DNA of 64,000 nucleotides from NCBI RefSeq assembly GCF_017377795.1, contig NZ_JAFRDR010000005.1, positions 248,001 to 312,000 of the forward strand. Direction: 5' to 3'. The position numbers were made by a program, and so were the translations under genes. Positions 41,656 to 49,859 of this stretch are shown in pieces. Numbering within the stretch: position 1 is the stretch's first letter; the number at the start of each line of letters is the position of its first letter. The notes beneath the pieces are model-generated. The model made no database searches and was not told where the DNA came from. It saw only the letters and a program-made list of their open reading frames with translations. Source of the DNA: Williamsia soli (GTDB taxonomy: Bacteria > Actinomycetota > Actinomycetes > Mycobacteriales > Mycobacteriaceae).

Positions 41656-42756
41656 ATGATCACCTTTGAATCGGTGACCAAGACCTACCCGGACGGCACC
41701 ACCGCCGTCGACAATCTGACCCTCGACATCGAGGAAGGCAGCTTCACCGCCTTCGTCGGCCCATCGGGCTGCGGAAAGACGACGTCCATGCGGATGATCA
41801 ACCGCATGATCGAGCCGACGTCGGGCACGATCAAGGTCGACGGCAAGGACGTCGGATCGGCCAATGCCGTTTCCCTGCGACGAGGCATCGGTTACGTGAT
41901 CCAGAGCGCAGGCCTCATGCCACACCAGCGGGTGGTGGACAACATCGCGACAGTGCCTGTGCTGCAAGGTGAATCGCGCAAAACGGCGCGGCACGCCGCG
42001 CTGGAGTTGCTGGAGCGCGTCGGACTGGACCGGGCCGTCGCGACCCGATATCCGGGTCAGCTCTCGGGCGGGCAGCAGCAGCGCGTCGGCGTGGCCAGGG
42101 CGCTCGCCGCCGACCCCGCGATCCTGCTGATGGACGAGCCGTTCAGCGCCGTCGACCCCGTTGTGCGGGAAGACCTGCAGAACGAGATGTTGCGCCTACA
42201 GGGCGAACTGCGCAAGACCATCGTCTTCGTCACCCACGACATCGACGAGGCCGTCAAACTCGCCGACCGCATCGCGATCTTCGGTGTCGGCGGCAAGCTC
42301 CGACAGTTCGACACCCCGGCCAGATTGCTCGCGGCTCCCGCGGACGAGTTCGTGTCATCGTTCGTCGGGCGCGACCGCGGTTACCGCCTGCTGCAGTTCA
42401 ATTCGGGTGCCGGGGTGCAGATCGAGCCGCTCACCCCCATCACAGAGGCCGACATCGACGGGCAGGTCCTCGGCGTCGACGAGTGGCGCCTGGTGACCAT
42501 CGACGGCAACCCGTTCGGATGGGTCGACGCCGCCGGAGTGAAGGTGCACTCCGGCGGGGGCTCGCTGTACGAAAGTTGCTCTGCCGGCGGATCGCTGTTC
42601 ACCGAGGGCGGCACGTTGCGCCAAGCACTCGACTCGGCGCTGTCGTCGCCGTCGGGCATCGGTGTCGTGGTCGACGGGAAGGGCACGATCAGCGGCGGGG
42701 TCCGCGCCGCAGACGTGCTCGCCGCCCTCGAGCAGCAGCGGAAGTCGGCCTCATGA
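41656..42756 (+). CDS. Osmoprotectant ABC importer ATP-binding protein with C-terminal CBS-like region (366 aa)
   Basis: ProV/OpuCA-like ATPase. Walker A VGPSGCGKTTSMRMINRM near residue 35, signature LSGGQQQRVGVARALAADP, Walker B ILLMDEPFSAVDP and the His switch FVTHDIDEAVKLADRI. The C-terminal 110 residues are CBS-like, the part that senses ionic strength in OpuA-type systems. Its TGA overlaps the ATG of the first permease (ATGA at 42753). Confidence 0.94.
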   Translation: MITFESVTKTYPDGTTAVDNLTLDIEEGSFTAFVGPSGCGKTTSMRMINRMIEPTSGTIKVDGKDVGSANAVSLRRGIGYVIQSAGLMPHQRVVDNIATVPVLQGESRKTARHAALELLERVGLDRAVATRYPGQLSGGQQQRVGVARALAADPAILLMDEPFSAVDPVVREDLQNEMLRLQGELRKTIVFVTHDIDEAVKLADRIAIFGVGGKLRQFDTPARLLAAPADEFVSSFVGRDRGYRLLQFNSGAGVQIEPLTPITEADIDGQVLGVDEWRLVTIDGNPFGWVDAAGVKVHSGGGSLYESCSAGGSLFTEGGTLRQALDSALSSPSGIGVVVDGKGTISGGVRAADVLAALEQQRKSAS

Positions 42757-43448
42757 ACTACCTGCTCAACCATTTCCCGAAGGTCTGGGAGCTCACGCTC
42801 GAGCACATCAAGCTGTCGATGGTGCCACTGCTGGTGTCGCTGATCATCGCAATTCCACTGGGGCTCCTGGTGTATCGTTCGCGACCCGCTCGCAGACTCA
42901 CGATCGTCATCGGCTCGATCATCTTCACGATCCCGTCGATCGCCCTGTTCATCGTCCTTCCGTCGGTGATCAACACGCGAATCCTCTCGGACGTCAACGT
43001 GATGGTCGCGCTGGCGTTGTACTCCACGGCCCTGCTCGTGCGGTCGGTTCCCGAAGCGCTGGATGCGGTGCCGCCGATGGCGGTGGACTCCGCGACCGCC
43101 ATCGGTTACAAGCCCTGGCAGCGAGTGCTGAAAATCGAACTCCCCCTGGCAATCCCGGTGTTGATCGCCACCGTCCGCGTTGTGGCGGTCACCAACATCT
43201 CGATGGTGTCGGTGGGTGCGGTGATCGGGTTCGGCGGCCTCGGCCGGCTGTTCACCGAGGGCTACAGCCGCAACTACACCAATGAGATCGTCGCGGGCAT
43301 CATCGCCGTGGTGGTGCTGGCGCTGGTCATCGACCTACTGCTCGTGGTGCTCGGTCGGCTGCTCACACCGTGGGCGCGGGTCGGCAAGGCTCCGGGTCGG
43401 TTGTCGCGAGCCCGGTTGAATCTGAGCAAAGAGGCGGCGCCGGCATGA
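42753..43448 (+). CDS. Osmoprotectant ABC importer permease 1 (231 aa)
   Basis: OpuCB/ProW-like permease with about five membrane segments. The ATPase-contact loop is ALDAVPPMAVDSATAIGYKP, followed by ELPLAIPVLIATVRVVAVTN and the conserved GAVIGFGGLGRLFTEGY. ATG 42753 overlaps the stop of the ATPase gene, and its own stop overlaps the next start. Together with the second permease it forms the transmembrane channel. Confidence 0.93.
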   Translation: MNYLLNHFPKVWELTLEHIKLSMVPLLVSLIIAIPLGLLVYRSRPARRLTIVIGSIIFTIPSIALFIVLPSVINTRILSDVNVMVALALYSTALLVRSVPEALDAVPPMAVDSATAIGYKPWQRVLKIELPLAIPVLIATVRVVAVTNISMVSVGAVIGFGGLGRLFTEGYSRNYTNEIVAGIIAVVVLALVIDLLLVVLGRLLTPWARVGKAPGRLSRARLNLSKEAAPA

Positions 43449-44146
43449 GCAACATCTTCAGTGACACGGTCAGCTATCTCACCACCGCCACGAACTGGAC
43501 CGGAACCGAGGACACCGACGGTCTGCTCATCGAGATCGCCCAGCACCTCGAATACACCTTCTACGCGGTGGGCCTCGCCGCCCTGATCGCCGTGCCGATC
43601 GGCCTGTTCGTCGGCCACACCGGCAAGGGTGAGGTGATCGTCGTCGGGCTCGTCAACATGCTGCGGTCGTTGCCGACCCTGGGCCTGCTGCTGCTCTTCA
43701 CGCTGTGGATGGGTCTGGGGTTGACCCCGACCATCATCGCGCTGATCCTGCTCGGCGTGCCGCCGTTGCTCGCCGGTACCTATGCGGGAGTGGCGAACGT
43801 CGACAAGTCGGTGGTCGACGCGTCCCGGGCGATGGGTTTCAACGGTCTGCAGGTGCTGTTGAAGGTCGAGTTGCCGAACGCGCTCCCGCTGATCCTCGGT
43901 GGTCTGCGCAACTCGACACTGCAGGTCGTCGCGACCGCTGCGATCGCCGCGTACGTGGGACTCGGCGGTCTGGGTCGGCCGATCTTCGATGGACTGGCCA
44001 CGTACGACTACCCGCCGATGATCGCCGGTTCGATCCTGGTGACGCTGCTGGCCCTGATCCTGGACAGCATCATCGCCGGGGTGGCCTGGGCATCGGCACC
44101 TGGTAAGGGCCGGATGCGCCGAGCACCGGATCTGGCGATCGCGTAG
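43445..44146 (+). CDS. Osmoprotectant ABC importer permease 2 (233 aa)
   Basis: Paralogue of the preceding permease: VGLAALIAVPIGLFVGHTGK, VNMLRSLPTLGLLLLFTLWM, the coupling loop SRAMGFNGLQVLLKVELPNA and AYVGLGGLGRPIFDGLATYD. Start ATG 43445 in an ATGA overlap. It closes the four-gene unit. Confidence 0.93.
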   Translation: MSNIFSDTVSYLTTATNWTGTEDTDGLLIEIAQHLEYTFYAVGLAALIAVPIGLFVGHTGKGEVIVVGLVNMLRSLPTLGLLLLFTLWMGLGLTPTIIALILLGVPPLLAGTYAGVANVDKSVVDASRAMGFNGLQVLLKVELPNALPLILGGLRNSTLQVVATAAIAAYVGLGGLGRPIFDGLATYDYPPMIAGSILVTLLALILDSIIAGVAWASAPGKGRMRRAPDLAIA

Positions 44147-44200
44147 CCGATATCGCCGGTTGGTTCGGTAACAGGTGGCTCAGTCGCCTACCTTGTAGGG

Positions 44201-44827
44201 GTGAGTTCACCAGACTTGTCCCAAGAATCCGTCGCGCCCCAGCCCGGTGCGTCCGAGAGCGGTGGCTTCAAGACGGTGATGACCTGGCGTGGCATCGGTG
44301 AAGAACGCCTCGAGCAGGTGCGGGTCACCGTCACCGGTAAACGGATCAAGGCGTACGGCCGGATCATCGGTGCCGCGACCGACAAACACGAGGCGTTCAG
44401 CGCCTCGTACGACCTGATCACGAACGATGCCGGCGCCACGAAGCGACTGTCCCTGCATCTCGTGCGCGCTGGTGGGGACACCCAGATCTCCATCACCCGT
44501 GACGGGCAGGACGCGTGGCTGGTGCAGAGCGCCCGCGGCATGGAACGCAGCGATTTCGGCGGCGCCCAGGACGTCGACCTCGCGTTGAGCCCCTTCTTCA
44601 ACACCCTGCCGATTCGCCGCCTCGGGCTCGGCACGCCGGATTCCGGCCCCACAGAGGTCCCCGTCGCTTACCTCTACCTGCCCTCGGGCGAGGTCAATCC
44701 GGCCACGTTGAGCTACACGCCGGCGGCGGAGGGTATCGACATCGTGTCGCCGGTGGCGCAGACGACGATCACCGTCGACGAGAATGGTTTCGTCGTCAAC
44801 TACCCGGGGCTCGCCGAACGGGTGTGA
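44201..44827 (+). CDS. Putative glycolipid-binding domain protein (208 aa)
   Basis: Matches the actinobacterial glycolipid-binding family (PF06475-like): VMTWRGIGEERLEQVRVTVT, KRIKAYGRIIGAATDKHEAF, SASYDLITNDAGATKRLSLH and ALSPFFNTLPIRRLGLG. No signal peptide. Biochemical function is undefined in the family. GTG 44201 is the start. It ends 12 bases from the convergent tyrA gene. Confidence 0.85.
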   Translation: MSSPDLSQESVAPQPGASESGGFKTVMTWRGIGEERLEQVRVTVTGKRIKAYGRIIGAATDKHEAFSASYDLITNDAGATKRLSLHLVRAGGDTQISITRDGQDAWLVQSARGMERSDFGGAQDVDLALSPFFNTLPIRRLGLGTPDSGPTEVPVAYLYLPSGEVNPATLSYTPAAEGIDIVSPVAQTTITVDENGFVVNYPGLAERV

Positions 44828-44839
44828 GCCCGGTTGGTC

Positions 44840-45796
44840 TCAGCCCGCCCAGACCGCGCCTTGCCTGGCGGCGTTGCGGAACGCGGCTTCCCAGCCGTCG
44901 CTACCCAGCTCGACGGTGATCGCCGGATCGTCGGTGGCAGCGTGGATCTGTTCGTAACGCTTGCGGGCACGGAAACCGTCGGCGACCAGCGTCTCCACCG
45001 TGCCGAGGTCGCGTAGCTGATCGCGGGCAAACGTCAGCCGGTCGATGGTCTCGCTCAGCGCGGCGAGCAGTGCGGTGGAGTTCGCCTCGAGCATCGCCTG
45101 CTGCAGGTGCGGGGCGGTTCCGGCCACGCGGGTGCCGTCGCGGAAGGAGCCTGCCGCCAGTCGCAGTGCGAGTTCGCCCTCGCCGGCTCCCACCACCGCG
45201 GTCACCGACGCGGTGAGGTGGGGCAGATGCGAGATGCCGGCGACGGCACGGTCGTGCTCGTCCGATGCGGCCGGGATCACGCGGGCACCGGTGTCGATCG
45301 CGAGTTGCGCGACGGACCGCCACACCAGCGGATCTGCCCCGTCGTCGGTCGCGACCACCCAGACGGCACCGGAGAACAGACCCGGATCGGTGGCCTGCCA
45401 TCCGGACTCTGCACTGCCGGCCATGGGGTGTCCGCCGACGAAGTTCCGGCTCAGCCCGCGCGCGTGCACCTGATCGGCGACCTGCTGTTTCACACTCACC
45501 ACGTCGGTGAGGGGGCACTGCGGCGCGTACGTCGCGACGTCGGCGAGTATGGCGTCGATCGTCGGCGCGGGGGTGGCGAGCACGATCAGTGCCGACTCCT
45601 GGGCAGCGCGGGTCAGCGTCGCGACCAGATCGGCGGAGGCGTCATACCCATCCGCATTCGCGGCGCTCACGGTCTCCTCGGAGCGGTTGTAGCCGAAGAC
45701 CCGGCGTCCGCTGTCGTGCAGTGCCCGCATCAGCGAGCCTCCGATGAGCCCGAGGCCGAGTACGCAGACGGGTGGTGGCGGTGAAGAGTGGGTCAC
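44840..45796 (-). CDS. tyrA: Prephenate dehydrogenase (318 aa)
   Basis: Converts prephenate to 4-hydroxyphenylpyruvate in tyrosine synthesis. NAD-binding motif VCVLGLGLIGGSLMRALHDS near the start, then LIVLATPAPTIDAILADVAT, LTDVVSVKQQVADQV, and the active-site segment NFVGGHPMAGSAESGWQATD with the conserved His. GTG 45796 (VTHSSPPPP) is preferred to the longer frame beginning at 45841. It is divergent from the TadA-associated gene. Confidence 0.94.
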   Translation of the reverse strand: MTHSSPPPPVCVLGLGLIGGSLMRALHDSGRRVFGYNRSEETVSAANADGYDASADLVATLTRAAQESALIVLATPAPTIDAILADVATYAPQCPLTDVVSVKQQVADQVHARGLSRNFVGGHPMAGSAESGWQATDPGLFSGAVWVVATDDGADPLVWRSVAQLAIDTGARVIPAASDEHDRAVAGISHLPHLTASVTAVVGAGEGELALRLAAGSFRDGTRVAGTAPHLQQAMLEANSTALLAALSETIDRLTFARDQLRDLGTVETLVADGFRARKRYEQIHAATDDPAITVELGSDGWEAAFRNAARQGAVWAG

Positions 45797-45886
45797 GAGG
45801 TCCAGATTCGCACATCGGCCGGAATCGGAGCTCGACAGCACAGCGGGAGTTGGGTTTACCCCCGCTGACCGCTACCGTTACCCGCT

Positions 45887-46396
45887 ATGGCCGGTGCGAG
45901 CGCGGATGAGGTAGAAGGTTTCGCCATTGCGGTCGTCCGTGAGGACGGCAAATGGACCCTCACCACCATGGACACCAGCGCGCTGGGCGAACTCGGCGAG
46001 GCCGAGAACCTGCTCCGGGGGCTGCGTAGTGCGGGTGCCGTCTTCGGCCTGCTCGACGTCGACGACGAGTTCTTCATCATCGTCAGGCCGTCACCTTCCG
46101 GGACCAAACTGTTGATCTCCGACGCCACTGCCGCCATCGACTACGACATCGCCGCGGACGTCCTGGAAGCGCTCAACGTCGACATCCCCGACATCGACCC
46201 CGACGAACTCGACGATGTCGAACCGTGGGCCGAGGGCGATTTCAGCGTGCTCTCCGATCTGGGATTGCAGGAAGCAGTGATGAGCGTGATCGTCGGCGAC
46301 ACCGATCTCTACGCAGACGAACAGATCGGAATGATCGCAGCTCGCTTGGGATTTGCCGATGAGCTGTCGAAGACCCTCGAGAAGCTCAATCACTGA
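45887..46396 (+). CDS. tRNA adenosine deaminase-associated protein (169 aa)
   Basis: Acidic protein that in actinobacteria regularly precedes tadA: GFAIAVVREDGKWTLTTMDT, LGELGEAENLLRGLRSAGAV, FGLLDVDDEFFIIVRPSPSG and IDYDIAADVLEALNVDIPDI. Its biochemical role is not established; a partner or modulator of TadA is inferred from conserved adjacency. ATG 45887. tadA follows after 16 bases. Confidence 0.9.
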   Translation: MAGASADEVEGFAIAVVREDGKWTLTTMDTSALGELGEAENLLRGLRSAGAVFGLLDVDDEFFIIVRPSPSGTKLLISDATAAIDYDIAADVLEALNVDIPDIDPDELDDVEPWAEGDFSVLSDLGLQEAVMSVIVGDTDLYADEQIGMIAARLGFADELSKTLEKLNH

Positions 46397-46412
46397 GTTG
46401 TGAGCTCGACCC

Positions 46413-46862
46413 ATGTCCGATGAGGAACTGATCGAGGTGGCGCTGGAAGCAGCGCGTGGTGCCGATCCGAGGGATGTTCCGGTGGGAGCGGTGATCGTCG
46501 ACGCCGGCGGTCGGGTCATCGCATCTGCGGCGAATGCCAGGGAAGCGACGTCCGACCCGACGGCTCATGCCGAGGTGCTGGCGATCCGTGCCGCGGTCGC
46601 GGTGGTGGGCGACAGCTGGCGGCTCAGTGGTTGCACCATCGCAGTGACCCTGGAGCCGTGCACGATGTGTGCGGGCGCCATCACCCTCGCCCGGCTGGAT
46701 CGGCTGGTGTTCGGAGCCTGGGAGCCGAAGACGGGTGCGGTGGGGTCGCTATGGGACGTGGTACGGGATCGTCGGAACGTCCATCGTCCGCAGGTGCGAG
46801 GCGGGGTCTTGGAAGAGCGCTGCGGTGAGATGTTGCGGGAGTTCTTCGCCCGTCATCGATGA
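46413..46862 (+). CDS. tadA: tRNA-specific adenosine deaminase (149 aa)
   Basis: Zinc-dependent deaminase making inosine at the wobble base of tRNA-Arg(ACG). Both zinc motifs are present: HAEVLAIRAA (H-A-E) near residue 51 and LEPCTMCAGAI (P-C-x2-C) near residue 80. The length and the ending (EERCGEMLREFFARHR) are typical. Co-transcribed with the preceding gene. Confidence 0.97.
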   Translation: MSDEELIEVALEAARGADPRDVPVGAVIVDAGGRVIASAANAREATSDPTAHAEVLAIRAAVAVVGDSWRLSGCTIAVTLEPCTMCAGAITLARLDRLVFGAWEPKTGAVGSLWDVVRDRRNVHRPQVRGGVLEERCGEMLREFFARHR

Positions 46863-47075
46863 CAGCCCGGAATACCCCCCGTCTCGGCGTCGTAAACACT
46901 TCAGCAGGCATTGTCACAATCGCCATGTCGAGTGAGTAGAAGTTGGTGGCAGCGACACGCACCTTGTGGCACGTTGGAGGGTAGTGCTCGGGGTAGACGG
47001 AGCCTATCGGCCCGGCGTGCGCCTCGCGCGCTGAAAAAGTAGCCGAGTGATCTACCGATAAACGGAGGTTATGCC

Positions 47076-47285
47076 ATGGGTCTCGCAGACGACGCAAAGA
47101 ACAAGGCCGAAGAGCTCAAGGGCCGCGGAAAAGAAGCCGCGGGCAGCGCCACCGACAACCAGGACCTCAAGGCCGAGGGCCAGGGCGACCAGGCCAGTGC
47201 CAACATCAAGCAGAAGGTCACCGACGCTGCCGACGCCGTCAAGAACAAGACGAATGACGTCAAGGACAAGCTCACCGGCCACTGA
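47076..47285 (+). CDS. CsbD-family stress protein (69 aa)
   Basis: Short, Lys/Asp/Ala-rich, probably unstructured protein: GLADDAKNKAEELKGRGKEA and QGDQASANIKQKVTDAADAV. CsbD proteins belong to general stress regulons in many bacteria. GGAGG lies 14 bases and GGTTATGCC directly before ATG 47076. The 213-base gap upstream contains GTTG-N14-GGGTA (46973-46995), a loose match to SigB/SigF-type promoters (GTTT-N15-17-GGGTA); that reading is tentative. Confidence 0.85.
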   Translation: MGLADDAKNKAEELKGRGKEAAGSATDNQDLKAEGQGDQASANIKQKVTDAADAVKNKTNDVKDKLTGH

Positions 47286-47366
47286 GACTTTCGCCGGAAC
47301 TGACCGAAAACCGGTGCTGACCAGCTGATTGCTGACTCAGCCCGGTGCTGCGGTACAGTTTTCGGC

Positions 47367-47457
47367 GGTGGCGTGTCCGAGCGGCCGAAGGTGCAGCACT
47401 CGAAATGCTGTGTACGGTAACCCCGTACCGAGGGTTCAAATCCCTCCGCCACCGCCA
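47367..47457 (+). tRNA. tRNA-Ser (anticodon CGA), CCA encoded
   Basis: Acceptor stem GGTGGCG (47367-47373) pairs with CGCCACC (47447-47453), followed by the discriminator G and encoded CCA. The anticodon loop CTCGAAA on a CAGCA/TGCTG stem gives CGA, which reads UCG. A long variable arm (TACGGTAACCCCGTA region) identifies class II tRNA-Ser. The T arm GAGGGTTCAAATCCCTC is perfect. Confidence 0.97.
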
Positions 47458-47460
47458 CAG

Positions 47461-47505
47461 AACAGCCCCTCACCTGACCCAGGTGAGGGGCTGTTTTTGT
47501 TTTTC
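47461..47505 (+). terminator. Rho-independent terminator after tRNA-Ser
   Basis: A perfect 15-bp stem (AACAGCCCCTCACCT at 47461-47475 with its complement at 47481-47495), a five-base loop and a T-rich tail (TTTGTTTTT). It starts three bases after the CCA end. This is one of the few canonical terminators with a T-run in the window. Confidence 0.95.
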
Positions 47506-47520
47506 TCGACAAACCCACCC

Positions 47521-47566
47521 GTTCCAGGCAAAACCAGGTGTTGCAACACCTGGTTTTGCCTGGAAC
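47521..47566. repeat. 46-bp perfect palindrome (23-bp arms, no spacer)
   Basis: The arm 47521-47543 (starting GTTCCAGGCAAAACCAGGTG) is exactly complementary to 47544-47566, with no loop spacer. AAACCCA (47511-47517) and TGGGTTT (47570-47576) flank it as a further short inverted pair. It lies 16 bases after the tRNA terminator tail and 15 bases before the stop of the convergent chorismate mutase gene, so it could end transcription for that gene. Its length and perfection exceed an ordinary terminator. Confidence 0.9.
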
Positions 47567-47580
47567 ACCTGGGTTTGCGG

Positions 47581-48162
47581 TCAGGGAGCGTCGCAGAGGG
47601 AGGTCTCGGCCTGGATCTGACCTGCGATGTGGAGCGGATCGAGTTGTTTGACACCGATCGTGGCCGCGGTGGATCCGGCGAGACCAGGCAGGCAGAAGCC
47701 GCCGGACAGGATCGTTTCCTGAGCCGCCAGCTGATCGACGATCACGACGTTGAGCGCATTGATGGCTGTCCGCACCGGCCCCAGGTCGGGTGAGCCCGAC
47801 GGGGGCATGCCGCCCGGCGATGACCACACCTCGAACAGGCCGCGCTGGACGGTCTTGCTGGCCTCGATCTGGTCTCGGAACACCATTCGGACGTAGGCGG
47901 GATCGAGTTCGCGTTCGACGGCGAGCAGCGATACCGAGTCCAGCACCACCTGTTCGCGGACGGGATCGTCGATTGCTGCACCGGACGCCCACTTGGACGC
48001 CGCAACGGTGTCGGCGAGGGCGAGCCGGTCGGCGATCGCCGACGTCAGGCCAGTCAGATCAACGGCCCCGACCGAACCGCCGGGCGCTGCCTGAGCCACG
48101 GTCGGGGCGAGCAACGCCGTTGCCGACACCGCAATGCCGATGAGCAAGGATCGAATCCGCAT
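47581..48162 (-). CDS. Secreted chorismate mutase, AroQ-gamma type (193 aa)
   Basis: All-helical chorismate mutase converting chorismate to prephenate, exported. The signal peptide MRIRSLLIGIAVSATALLA, followed by PTVAQAAPGG, gives an A-x-A cleavage site near residue 25. Core helices: LTSAIADRLALADTVAASKW with the conserved Arg and Lys, REQVVLDSVSLLAVERELDP, AYVRMVFRDQIEASKTVQRG. Two cysteines (FCLPG, SLCDAP) could form the disulfide seen in the mycobacterial secreted enzyme. ATG 48162 begins the signal peptide. A periplasmic chorismate mutase is outside the normal aromatic pathway, and its role is unclear even in mycobacteria. Confidence 0.92.
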   Translation of the reverse strand: MRIRSLLIGIAVSATALLAPTVAQAAPGGSVGAVDLTGLTSAIADRLALADTVAASKWASGAAIDDPVREQVVLDSVSLLAVERELDPAYVRMVFRDQIEASKTVQRGLFEVWSSPGGMPPSGSPDLGPVRTAINALNVVIVDQLAAQETILSGGFCLPGLAGSTAATIGVKQLDPLHIAGQIQAETSLCDAP

Positions 48163-48242
48163 GGCGCGATGATATTCCCAAAATGGTGCGTTCGGGTGAG
48201 GTCGACCTGGGCGAACGCTCGCCAGAACCCACCATTTCCGGG

Positions 48243-49859
48243 CTACTGGAAGAAGACCGCCGCGTGGTCGGCGAGGTCGAGGAGGGGTTGGGGAAAGATG
48301 CCGAGCAGCACTGTGACCACGACACACAACGCGATGGAGACGGTGGTGCCGATGCCCGGGATCACGACGGTGGGTGCGTCCGAATCGGGCTCGGAGAAGA
48401 ACATCAACACGATCACGCGGACGTAGAACACGACCGCGATGGCGCTGCTGATCACGCCGACGATCACCAGCGGCACAGCGCCACCCGAGGCCGCGGCCTG
48501 GAAGACCGCGAACTTACTGACGAAGCCGCTGGTCAGGGGAATGCCGGCGAACGCCAGTAGGAACAGGGCAAAAACGCCTGCCACCAGCGGCGATCGACGA
48601 CCCAGCCCGGCCCACCGCGACATGTCGGTGACCTCACCGGACTTGTCGCGGACCAGCGTCACGATGGCGAATGCCCCAACAGTGCTGAACCCGTACGCGG
48701 CGAGATAGAACATGGTCGACGACAGGCCGGCCCGATTGATGGCCACCACTCCGGTGAGGATGAACCCGGCATGCGCGACAGAGGAATACGCCAGCATCCG
48801 CTTCATGTCCGTCTGGGTGATGGCGGCGATCGAGGCGATCACCATGGTCAGGATGGCGATCACGATCAGGATCGGGCGCCAGTCGTCCTTGAGTCCGGGC
48901 AATGCGACATAGAACAGACGCAGCATGGCACCGAAGGCGGCGATTTTGGTGGCTGCGGCCATGAATGCGGTGACAGGCGTCGGCGCGCCCTGGTAGACGT
49001 CGGGCACCCAGTAATGAAAGGGCACGGCCCCGACCTTGAACAGCAAGCCGACGGAGAGCAATCCCGCGCCGATCAGCGCCAGGGTGCGGTCGCTTGTTTC
49101 GGCGTCGATGGCTGTCGCGATCTCACTCAGCTGTACCGACCCCGCGTACCCGTACAGGAAAGCCGCACCGAACAGGAAGAACGCCGACGAGAATGCGCCG
49201 AGCAGAAAGTATTTGAGCGCTGCCTCTTGCGAGAGCAGGCGACGCCGCCGCGCGAGTCCGCACAGCATGTAGAGCGGAAGTGAGAGGACCTCCAGCGCGA
49301 TGAACATCGTCAACAGGTCATCGGAGGCGGGGAAGAGCAGCATGCCCCCGACCGCGAACATCACCAGCGGGAAGACTTCGGTCTGCGTGATTCCCGCCCG
49401 CGAGGCGTGCTGCTCCGCCGGACTCCCGGGCACGGTGGAGGCCGCAGAGGCGAACGCGTCGAGCACCTTCCGGTTGCTGACCGACCCTGCGCCGGAGCTC
49501 GCGCCGGCAACCGCACCGGCCATGACCCCGGCCGTGGCGCGTTGGGCCATCAGTGGAATCGCCAGCGCGGAGACGACGAGGATCGTTCCCTGTAGCAGCA
49601 ACGTGGGACCGTCGACGGCCACCGACCCCACCGCCGCCGACGAGCTGGTCCCGGCCAGCGCGACCACCGCGACAAACGCGGCCGCCAGACCTCCGAGACT
49701 GAGCACCAGCTGCCCGCGGTAGCGATACCGTGCGGGACCGAAGGCCTCGACCAAGACCCCGACCACCGCGACGCTGAACACGATCAGCATCGGGGACAGT
49801 TGTGCGTACTCGATCGATGGCGCGGGCAGGACCTCCACCGCCATTGCCGGAGACGTCAT
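48243..49859 (-). CDS. nuoN: NADH-quinone oxidoreductase subunit N (538 aa)
   Basis: Antiporter-like membrane subunit of complex I, last gene of the operon. About 14 membrane segments. The family core is seen as FPLVMFAVGGMLLFPASDDL, LTMFIALEVLSLPLYMLCGL, then KYFLLGAFSSAFFLFGAAFL and FHYWVPDVYQGAPTPVTAFM, and the Lys-bearing helix TDMKRMLAYSSVAHAGFILT. An extra Gly/Ala-rich loop lies near residues 110-150. ATG 49859 overlaps the nuoM stop (ATGA). Confidence 0.97.
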   Translation of the reverse strand: MTSPAMAVEVLPAPSIEYAQLSPMLIVFSVAVVGVLVEAFGPARYRYRGQLVLSLGGLAAAFVAVVALAGTSSSAAVGSVAVDGPTLLLQGTILVVSALAIPLMAQRATAGVMAGAVAGASSGAGSVSNRKVLDAFASAASTVPGSPAEQHASRAGITQTEVFPLVMFAVGGMLLFPASDDLLTMFIALEVLSLPLYMLCGLARRRRLLSQEAALKYFLLGAFSSAFFLFGAAFLYGYAGSVQLSEIATAIDAETSDRTLALIGAGLLSVGLLFKVGAVPFHYWVPDVYQGAPTPVTAFMAAATKIAAFGAMLRLFYVALPGLKDDWRPILIVIAILTMVIASIAAITQTDMKRMLAYSSVAHAGFILTGVVAINRAGLSSTMFYLAAYGFSTVGAFAIVTLVRDKSGEVTDMSRWAGLGRRSPLVAGVFALFLLAFAGIPLTSGFVSKFAVFQAAASGGAVPLVIVGVISSAIAVVFYVRVIVLMFFSEPDSDAPTVVIPGIGTTVSIALCVVVTVLLGIFPQPLLDLADHAAVFFQ

